Shown in pieces: positions 6,171-11,886 of a stretch of 11,886 nt of DNA (position 1 is the stretch's first letter; each line of letters opens with the position of its first letter). This stretch comes from Balneolaceae bacterium UBA2956. Its GTDB lineage: Bacteria > Bacteroidota > Rhodothermia > Balneolales > Balneolaceae. A model generated the notes under the pieces. It was not told the origin of the DNA. It saw only the letters and a program-made list of their open reading frames with translations, and ran no database searches. The translations under genes were made by a program, and so were the position numbers. The stretch lies in assembly GCA_002348545.1 (NCBI GenBank), contig DEBM01000021.1, positions 1 through 11,886 of the forward strand, in the 5' to 3' direction.

Positions 6171-9100
6171 TTACTTCCAATCAATTTTACTTGGTTTTAT
6201 ATGCTCCCAATATAGTCGTTCAAAGTTTTGTTCTCGAGGGTAGATTTCGTTTAGGCTATTTCCATCATACAGTCGTCCATTCATCATAACAAACTGAATG
6301 TCATCTGTGTAGCGAAGGTCCTCCAATGGATTGTTTTGTAGAATCACAAGATCAGCAATTTTACCCACTTCAATTGATCCCAGATCATTATCTATGCCAA
6401 GTGTTTTTGCTCCTTCTAGAGTTGCAATGCGAAGAGCTTCATGCGATTCTAATCCACCCGATGCCATGGCCCACAATTCCCAGTGGTATCCTAAGCCCTG
6501 TAATTGGCCATGACTACCTACACCTTGCAATACACCCCTATCATGCATTTTTTTTGTTTTTTGGGCATGTATAGGAAATACCATCTCATCGTCTCGAGCC
6601 CAAAATCTACGACGCCTTGTTGAGGAGGCTAGCACATCCCATGGCGTGAATCGCGTTAATTTTTTATCTTCATAAGGGTTTTCTCGGCTATAAAAATATT
6701 CCTCTCCCCAGGGTCCACCATAGGCTACCAGCATAGTAGGTGTGATGGCCATTTGAGTGAAGGCGGTAGTCTCAATGAAATCTTTGTACACATCGGTAAT
6801 CGGAATATTATGCTCATGACCAGGATAACCGTCTATGAGTTGCGTTAGATTCAGTTTGATATCCAATCCTCCTTCAGTCGTGGGCATAAGTTGCTGCTCA
6901 TGAGCAGCTTGAATGACCCACTGCCGATGTTTCCGGTTACCTACGCGGTACATCTTAATCGTCTTGGTATCGAAATATTCGCTATACTGCCGAAGGACTT
7001 CTCGCGTATGGTCTAAACTTTCCAGATTATAGCCCCAATATCCTACGCCAGGTCCAGTAGAATAAATTCGCGGACCCAAACTTTTACCCGCTAGAACCAT
7101 ATCACTATATGAAAGCACATCTGTAGTTCCAGTCTGAGGGTCCCTTGTAGTGGTGACCCCATAGGCCAAATTTGCTACATGGCTCCATTCCTGATTTTTA
7201 TGCAACATATTTGTCGATCGAAGGTGGGCATGGGTATCTATGTATCCTGGAACCACTGTTGTCCCATCTAGATCAAATTGTTTAGCACTGGCTGGAATGA
7301 GTGTAGTTTCTATATCGCCTACCGCAACTATTCGGCGATTTTCTATGATAATTACTCCGTTTTCAATCACTTCATCACCTTTCATTGTAATGATCCGTAC
7401 ATTGGTTAGCGCAACTGTATCTTGTGGAATATCTTGATTAAAGGGAACCATCACCTTGATTTCCAATGCCGAGTAATCTGCAATTTTGTCCGCTTTTTGT
7501 ACATCCTCAGTATCATTTTTCTCACTTTCATCTTCCTCTTCGGTCTCTGATTCATAAGCCGCTTCCTGGGCTTCCCCAACCTGAATAGATTCTTCCAAAT
7601 TATAGATGAAATGTCCTTTACCTAGCGACCAATGTACTTTTTTGGAATCCCCCGACCAATGTGGAAATTCCCCACCTACCACGGTTAGCTTTTTAGCGGG
7701 AAAAGCCGCCTTATTAGGATTTGAAACAGAGATTGTAACGGATTCGCCTACGCGTGGTAAATAGGCAGTGTAGATTTCATTGTTCACTTGCGCCAGCACC
7801 TGCTTCCCATCGGGAGATATAAACACGATACCCGCTTCGGACGGTGGGCTGTTGTGATAGGTGCCATAGGTGCGAATACCGGTAATACGCACATGCTCCT
7901 TTTCATCAGTACCATCCCAACGAATTGAGACCAAATTTCCGTCGTTATCCGTAAGGTAAATACGATCGTCAACCGAGCTGAAATGGGGATATCGACGTCC
8001 TTTAACTTCTGCTACAAAGGTACTGGTACCTCCGTCTATTGGAATCCAGTGATATTCGTCCATCGCACTGAAAGCGGCACCTCGGCTAAAATCCAAGGCA
8101 AAATCGTAATAGCTACCTGTGGCATATAGAACCCTTAATCCGTCTTTAGATATTACTGGGGTAGCGTAAAAAGCGTTTTCTTGAGTAATTTTCTCGGGTT
8201 GAACCCGCCTTGCTTTCGGGTTCACCTTATATATATGACCTCCCTCGGTTTGATCCCAGCTCACATATACAATATGGCTGCCATCTGGAGTCCATGTGGG
8301 CATGGCTTCGGTGTGGAGATCGGTGGTGATGCGTCGAGGTAATCCATTGGGAATGTCCATCACATAGAGTTGATTCAAGGCAGTAAAGGCGAGTTGAGTT
8401 CCATCCGGAGAAGGGACAGCGTCTCGGATTTGTATAGCGTATTGAATGGGGTCGTCACTGATGGGATACTTAAAGGTCATATCAGGGCCGACTTCGAGTC
8501 TTACATCAACCTCAAAAGGAATGGCTACAGGTTCGCCCCCTGCGATAGGAATTTTCCAAAGCCCACCTTTCTGAAAAAACACCAATTCTTTACTGTCAGG
8601 AGTAAAACTCATTCCCGGAAGCACGCCCAAGGTGGCTTGAGATTCTTGGTCATCTCGCTGAACGGGATAGACCAGCCAGGATTCCTCGCTGGTTTCAAGA
8701 TTTCGAAGTATTAGACCGGTTTCACTCTCATATCGAGTACCGTAGACCATATATTTACCATCGGGTGAAAGAGTAGGAGTAAAGGCAGAACCATAGCGGC
8801 TAAGAAAAGTGGAGTTTTCCCCGGTTTCCATATTGTACATTCCAATGGAATATTGTGGGAATTGCGCATTATAATTCCAGCCGCTGGTGCGACGCGAATA
8901 ATATATTTTTGTGCCATCGGCGCTAAACTCCGGATCAATTGCTTTCAGGTTCGAGGGTTCATCGACCACAGCGGATCCTTGCCCCCCGTCTTCATGCATG
9001 ACCTGCAGTTTGAAATTCCTGCGACCTTTAGCTATGACAAATAACTCACCTGCGGGGGACCAGTCGCCATTAATCATACTTTCGGCAGACTCGTCGGTCA

Positions 9101-9536
9101 TTTGAGTTACTTTCATAGATAGTAGATCCAAAATATATGCGTTATCCGAGCCGGTTCGATCCGAGATAAATAAAATTCTAGACCCATCGGGTGAATAGGT
9201 GGGATGAACATCGTAAGCCATACCTTTGGTTAATTGTTCTGCTTTACCACCTGCGAATGGAATACGGTAAATATCTCCCATTAGATCAAAGACGATATGT
9301 TGTCCATCGGGGCTTACGTCCAAGGAAATCCAGGTGCCTTCGTTGGTGGTAAAAGAAAGTTGTCGGGCAGGATCCATAGGTAGATCCTCGTTATACTTGG
9401 GTAGACTTGACTCGAGTGAGTCCGATTCTGTGACCGCTTGAAAGGCTAGGATTGATGAGGTGGCAAGAGACACATTTAAAACGAAAATGAGATAAAATAG
9501 TCTAATGAAAGAGCGTAAATATCGTGATCGATACAT
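6171..9536 (-). CDS. Exported TolB-like propeller/amidohydrolase fusion protein
   Basis: This 1121-aa protein has a signal-peptide-like N terminus (basic start, hydrophobic core about 10-32, cleavage near SILAFQA). Residues about 55-650 are PD40/TolB repeats, with recurrent SPDG units such as 75-78, 115-118, 257-260 and 574-577. An acidic linker (about 654-685) leads to an amidohydrolase domain (about 707-1100). That domain begins ALTNVRIITMKGDEVIENG (709-727) and holds VVPGYIDTHAHLRS (761-774) with metal-binding His769 and His771. It also shows TTTRDPQTGTTD (795-806), KTIKMY with Lys861, GHEH at 906-909, GSHGQLQGLGYHWELW (1007-1022) and the closing IEVGKIADLVILQNNPLEDL (1055-1074). The metal-dependent hydrolase fold is secure. 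The substrate is not, though prolidase- or imidazolonepropionase-like activities on peptides or amides are possible. The GSHG stretch stands where many amidohydrolases have a GTD Asp; I believe this is usual for this subfamily. It is divergent from ppk2 and has no visible Shine-Dalgarno sequence. Its G+C is higher than that of the genes to its left. Confidence 0.92.
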   Translation of the reverse strand: MYRSRYLRSFIRLFYLIFVLNVSLATSSILAFQAVTESDSLESSLPKYNEDLPMDPARQLSFTTNEGTWISLDVSPDGQHIVFDLMGDIYRIPFAGGKAEQLTKGMAYDVHPTYSPDGSRILFISDRTGSDNAYILDLLSMKVTQMTDESAESMINGDWSPAGELFVIAKGRRNFKLQVMHEDGGQGSAVVDEPSNLKAIDPEFSADGTKIYYSRRTSGWNYNAQFPQYSIGMYNMETGENSTFLSRYGSAFTPTLSPDGKYMVYGTRYESETGLILRNLETSEESWLVYPVQRDDQESQATLGVLPGMSFTPDSKELVFFQKGGLWKIPIAGGEPVAIPFEVDVRLEVGPDMTFKYPISDDPIQYAIQIRDAVPSPDGTQLAFTALNQLYVMDIPNGLPRRITTDLHTEAMPTWTPDGSHIVYVSWDQTEGGHIYKVNPKARRVQPEKITQENAFYATPVISKDGLRVLYATGSYYDFALDFSRGAAFSAMDEYHWIPIDGGTSTFVAEVKGRRYPHFSSVDDRIYLTDNDGNLVSIRWDGTDEKEHVRITGIRTYGTYHNSPPSEAGIVFISPDGKQVLAQVNNEIYTAYLPRVGESVTISVSNPNKAAFPAKKLTVVGGEFPHWSGDSKKVHWSLGKGHFIYNLEESIQVGEAQEAAYESETEEEDESEKNDTEDVQKADKIADYSALEIKVMVPFNQDIPQDTVALTNVRIITMKGDEVIENGVIIIENRRIVAVGDIETTLIPASAKQFDLDGTTVVPGYIDTHAHLRSTNMLHKNQEWSHVANLAYGVTTTRDPQTGTTDVLSYSDMVLAGKSLGPRIYSTGPGVGYWGYNLESLDHTREVLRQYSEYFDTKTIKMYRVGNRKHRQWVIQAAHEQQLMPTTEGGLDIKLNLTQLIDGYPGHEHNIPITDVYKDFIETTAFTQMAITPTMLVAYGGPWGEEYFYSRENPYEDKKLTRFTPWDVLASSTRRRRFWARDDEMVFPIHAQKTKKMHDRGVLQGVGSHGQLQGLGYHWELWAMASGGLESHEALRIATLEGAKTLGIDNDLGSIEVGKIADLVILQNNPLEDLRYTDDIQFVMMNGRLYDGNSLNEIYPREQNFERLYWEHIKPSKIDWK

Positions 9537-9650
9537 AAAAATATACTTTAAGATTGCAATTATAATATTTAATAATAATAAAATTGGATGATGTGCAAAA
9601 ACAATCTTATTCTAAAGAAGTAATGAGCTAAATTATCTGAGGAAATCCTT
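9537..9650. promoter_or_regulatory. Divergent spacer between the amidohydrolase and ppk2 genes
   Basis: This 114-bp spacer lies between the divergent starts at 9536 (minus) and 9651 (plus) and is much richer in A+T than either gene, notably at 9558-9585. It must hold promoters for both directions. A TATAAT at 9561-9566 has no properly spaced -35 partner, and no convincing operator repeat was seen. The role rests on gene orientation. Confidence 0.3.
9638..9643 (+). promoter_or_regulatory. Shine-Dalgarno sequence of ppk2
   Basis: TGAGGA ends 7 bp before the ATG at 9651 and is complementary to the anti-Shine-Dalgarno end of 16S rRNA. It is the only clear example in the window and supports the chosen ppk2 start over any later Met. 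Confidence 0.6.
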
Positions 9651-10457
9651 ATGAAGATAAATCGTAAGCAGTATGAGCAAGAGCTGTTCAGGCTGCAACA
9701 AGAACTGGTAAAACTGCAGTATTGGATTAAGAAGCGAGGCCTCAAAGTAGCGGTTCTTTTCGAGGGCCGAGATGCAGCAGGTAAGGGCGGGGTGATCAAG
9801 CGAATTGTGGAGCCCTTAAGTCCTCGGGTGGTTCGCGTGGCTGCCTTACCCAAGCCTACCGAGCGGGAGCGATCGCAGTGGTATTTTCAGCGTTACGTGA
9901 AGGAGTTGCCAGCAGCTGGAGAAATTGTGTTATTTGACCGGAGTTGGTATAATCGGGCGGGTGTCGAAAAGGTGATGGGCTTTTGCACTTCAAAGGAGTA
10001 TGCCGAGTTTTTGAGGAGTGCTCCATTGTTCGAGAAAATGCTGTTGAATTCAGAGATCATCCTGATTAAGTATTGGTTTTCAATTAGTGACGCCGAACAG
10101 AAGCGCCGGTTTATTGCTCGGAATGAAGATCCAATGAAGCGCTGGAAATTGAGCCCCATGGATATTGAAGCTCGGGTGCGATGGGTCGATTATTCGCGCG
10201 CAAAGGATCAGATGTTTGCGGCTACCGATATCGATGAATCCCCATGGTTTGTGGTGAATGCTGATGTAAAAAGGCATGCTCGGCTCAATTGTATTTCGCA
10301 TCTGCTGAATCAGATTCCCTATGAAGATTTAACCCCCGAACCCATTGAATTCCCGAAGATTACTAAACATCTGGAGTATACCCGTCCTCGGGTGGATACC
10401 ATGCGTTGGGTACCATCCCGATTTGGTAAAAATCCAATTAATAAGGAGCGGAGTTAG
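9651..10457 (+). CDS. ppk2: Polyphosphate kinase 2 (PPK2), class I single-domain
   Basis: The 268-aa product is a complete single-domain PPK2, which transfers phosphate between polyphosphate and nucleoside di- or monophosphates in the cytoplasm. After a helical N terminus (YEQELFRLQQELVKLQYWIK, 8-27) comes the Walker A block VLFEGRDAAGKGGVIKRI (35-52), with GRDAAGKGG and Lys45. The basic segment LPKPTERERSQWYFQRY (66-82) and the Walker B block EIVLFDRSWYNRAGVE (91-106) with Asp96 follow. The lid region FIARNEDPMKRWKLSPMD (154-171) and the segment RAKDQMFAATDIDESPWFVV (183-202) complete the pattern. All key residues are present and the length is normal. Class I members mainly make NTP from NDP with polyphosphate; class cannot be proved by eye, but length and motifs fit. 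The start is supported by a Shine-Dalgarno sequence 7 bp upstream. The gene is divergent from the amidohydrolase, and alkB follows after 95 bp on the same strand. The coding region is among the most G+C-rich in the window. Confidence 0.95.
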   Translation: MKINRKQYEQELFRLQQELVKLQYWIKKRGLKVAVLFEGRDAAGKGGVIKRIVEPLSPRVVRVAALPKPTERERSQWYFQRYVKELPAAGEIVLFDRSWYNRAGVEKVMGFCTSKEYAEFLRSAPLFEKMLLNSEIILIKYWFSISDAEQKRRFIARNEDPMKRWKLSPMDIEARVRWVDYSRAKDQMFAATDIDESPWFVVNADVKRHARLNCISHLLNQIPYEDLTPEPIEFPKITKHLEYTRPRVDTMRWVPSRFGKNPINKERS

Positions 10458-10552
10458 GTGTAATGTAGTGAGTTGGTGATTTAAGAGTCATTTTGTATCA
10501 TTTTATATTCACCGAATAACATTAACACTGTATCTAACTAAAATGTAACATC

Positions 10553-11668
10553 ATGTCTATTTTGAAGTATCTTCCCTCGTATTCGATTCCAATGGCTGCT
10601 GCATTGGGTATTTGGATGGGTGGCTACTGGACCTTGGCAACTCCCATTTATGTGTTTCTTTTTATTCCTCTGGTTGAATGGCTGGTAGGAAGCAATCCTA
10701 GTAATCATAATACGGAAGAAGAAGAACGGGCCAAGGCTAGTTTTGGCTATACCTTATTATTGTGGTCATATGTGCCTATACAATATGCTTTAACGGGATT
10801 TTTCTTGTTGAAATTATCAATGGGCGGTTTTTCAGGGCCAGGTTTTGGGACCTTTGGTATGATGACTGGAGCTGAATTTTCTATTGGGTTGAGCTCAGCA
10901 GATTGGTTAATTAGCTTAATTGGCGCCACACTTTCTTTGGGAATTAGCAACGGTGGAATTGGATTTACTGTGGCCCATGAGTTGATTCATCGTAGTGCGA
11001 AGTTTGAGAAATGGTTAGGTCGTGCCTTACTTTTGACGACTCTTTATATGCATTTTGCCATCGAACATGTATATGGACATCATAAACATGTTGGAACCGA
11101 GGAAGACGCTGCAACTGCTCGAAAAGGTGAGACCTTTTACCGGTTTTTAATTCGTTCGGTACCTGATCAATACCGATCTGCTTGGGACATTGAACGCAGG
11201 CGTCTTCACAAAAAAAAGAAGGATTTTTGGTCATTATCCAATGAAATGTTAGGGTTTCAGTTGATCCAACTACTATGGATCTCGCTAATTTTCGGTTTAA
11301 TGGGGTCTGTTGTCGGTATAGTTTACACGTTTAGTTGTGTATTGGCTTTTTCATTGTTGGAGGCAGTGAATTACTTAGAACATTATGGTCTAGAACGAGA
11401 ACAAGATGAGCGAGACAGATATGAAAAGGTAAATCATCACCATTCTTGGAATTCTGATCATATAGTAAGTCGTATGTTCTTGTTTGAATTATCTCGTCAT
11501 TCAGACCATCACATGGTTGCGAGTCGACACTATCAAGTGCTTCGTAGTTTGGATGAAAGCCCTCAACTGCCCACAGGATATCCTGGGATGATTTTACTAG
11601 CCATGATTCCACCACTTTGGTTCAGGGTTATGAATCCTTTAGTCGATAAGGTCCATTCACATCAATAA
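10553..11668 (+). CDS. alkB: Alkane 1-monooxygenase (AlkB family, non-haem di-iron membrane enzyme)
   Basis: This 371-aa integral-membrane protein has the full histidine signature of AlkB, which hydroxylates the terminal carbon of alkanes with O2 and electrons from rubredoxin. Visible motifs are HELIHR (142-147), EHVYGHHKHVGT (171-182), NYLEHYGL (273-280), NHHHSWNSDH (294-303) and LSRHSDHHMVASRHYQVL (313-330). Together they supply the conserved metal ligands H142, H146, H172, H176, H177, H316, H319 and H320, with H277 in NYLEHYG. Hydrophobic segments at about 11-46, 66-88, 112-140, 156-170 and 231-270 fit the usual six-helix topology. Length is typical; no rubredoxin domain is fused. AlkB-type proteins also include fatty-acid or other hydroxylases, so the substrate is not proven. 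No Shine-Dalgarno sequence is seen before ATG at 10553. It lies 95 bp after ppk2 and 118 bp before a probable TolC-type gene. No rubredoxin, rubredoxin reductase or AlkS-type regulator is in the window. Confidence 0.93.
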   Translation: MSILKYLPSYSIPMAAALGIWMGGYWTLATPIYVFLFIPLVEWLVGSNPSNHNTEEEERAKASFGYTLLLWSYVPIQYALTGFFLLKLSMGGFSGPGFGTFGMMTGAEFSIGLSSADWLISLIGATLSLGISNGGIGFTVAHELIHRSAKFEKWLGRALLLTTLYMHFAIEHVYGHHKHVGTEEDAATARKGETFYRFLIRSVPDQYRSAWDIERRRLHKKKKDFWSLSNEMLGFQLIQLLWISLIFGLMGSVVGIVYTFSCVLAFSLLEAVNYLEHYGLEREQDERDRYEKVNHHHSWNSDHIVSRMFLFELSRHSDHHMVASRHYQVLRSLDESPQLPTGYPGMILLAMIPPLWFRVMNPLVDKVHSHQ

Positions 11669-11681
11669 TTTGTCTATAGAT

Positions 11682-11709
11682 TAATTAAGTACTTTTAAAA
11701 AGTTAATTA
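11682..11709. repeat. A+T-rich imperfect palindrome after alkB
   Basis: Downstream of the alkB stop, outer arms TAATTAA (11682-11688) and TTAATTA (11703-11709) flank inner arms ACTTTT (11691-11696) and AAAAGT (11698-11703), sharing one base. A GT is left unpaired on the left. It could be a weak terminator or an operator for the next gene. It lacks a G+C stem and a clear T-tract, so it may be chance in A+T-rich DNA. Confidence 0.25.
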
Positions 11710-11786
11710 TTTAGAGAATAATTGAGTCTACTAAATAGAATTGCCATATTACTAAATATCAATAAGTAAAAAATTCTACCAACATC

Positions 11787-11886
11787 ATGAAAAATCAACT
11801 TCTTTTCATATTTCTATTTTTGACAACTCCAATATTTGCACAGGAAAAACCCGACTCATTAGTATTTAGTGAAGCTGTTGGGATGG
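11787..11886 (+). CDS. Probable TolC-family outer-membrane efflux protein, N-terminal fragment
   Basis: The ATG at 11787 opens a frame that runs off the window edge after 33 complete codons. It begins with a typical Sec signal peptide: MKN, then a hydrophobic core (LLFIFLFLTTPI) and a likely cleavage after FA before QEKPDS. The next residues, SLVFSEAVGM (24-33), resemble the start of TolC-family outer-membrane proteins, where an LxLxEAIxxAL stretch begins the first long helix. TolC proteins form the outer-membrane channel of efflux or type I secretion systems, with the partner pump and adaptor often encoded next door. The exported nature is clear from the sequence; the TolC assignment rests on about ten residues. 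No Shine-Dalgarno sequence is visible. It follows alkB in the same direction after 118 bp. Confidence 0.55.
   Translation, partial: MKNQLLFIFLFLTTPIFAQEKPDSLVFSEAVGM

Noticed and set aside
8370..8714. Plus-strand open frame of 114 codons
   Set aside because: It lies fully inside the well-supported propeller/amidohydrolase gene on the other strand, has no recognisable domain and no start signal; it is a shadow frame.
9569..9853. Minus-strand open frame of 94 codons
   Set aside because: It overlaps the 5' half of ppk2 antisense, is rich in Arg/Ser/Thr as expected for a complement of that region, and has no family resemblance.
11331..11615. Minus-strand open frame of 94 codons
   Set aside because: It is antisense to the conserved histidine motifs of alkB and has no domain or start signal.
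1..11886. CRISPR array, tRNA, rRNA, insertion sequence, prophage or defence system
   Set aside because: No regularly spaced direct repeats, cloverleaf-like segment, transposase or phage-like gene, or defence-gene cluster could be recognised; all larger open regions are explained by the listed genes.

Overview
The window looks like chromosomal DNA from a Gram-negative, probably marine bacterium of the Bacteroidota/Balneolota/Rhodothermota assemblage. The grounds are low G+C in much of the window, mostly ATG starts without a Shine-Dalgarno sequence, several lipoprotein or Sec-exported proteins, a TolB-propeller/amidohydrolase fusion of a kind common in that assemblage, and a TolC-like gene start. 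This placement is an inference from gene content; no rRNA or marker gene is present. No tRNA, rRNA, CRISPR array, IS element or phage gene was recognised.

Left, A+T-rich part (1-5478). The 5' end of a histone-deacetylase-like hydrolase gene (minus strand, cut by the window edge) is divergent from an atypical SDR/DUF2867 oxidoreductase gene. A YHYH-domain lipoprotein gene follows the SDR gene on the plus strand. It converges on a minus-strand gene for a membrane-anchored or exported TolB/PD40 propeller protein. That gene is divergent from a plus-strand serine beta-lactamase-like hydrolase, a likely lipoprotein.

Middle (5499-6145). A decayed aldo/keto reductase gene lies on the minus strand. 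It has lost an internal segment and carries four in-frame stops and a frameshift. It lies just downstream of, and co-oriented with, a very large exported TolB-propeller plus amidohydrolase protein (6171-9536). Base composition rises clearly from about here rightward.

Right part (9537-11886). A class I polyphosphate kinase 2 gene with a clear Shine-Dalgarno sequence is divergent from the amidohydrolase. It is followed by a complete AlkB-type integral-membrane alkane monooxygenase, without rubredoxin or rubredoxin reductase in view. The window ends in the signal peptide and first residues of a probable TolC-family outer-membrane protein.

The genes do not form an obvious single pathway. The shared theme is exported or envelope hydrolases and propellers, plus hydrocarbon oxidation and polyphosphate energy metabolism. 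I found no convincing evidence of a novel multi-gene system. The most distinctive items are the legible aldo/keto reductase pseudogene, the composition shift at that point, the acidic linker in the giant amidohydrolase, and the isolated alkB.
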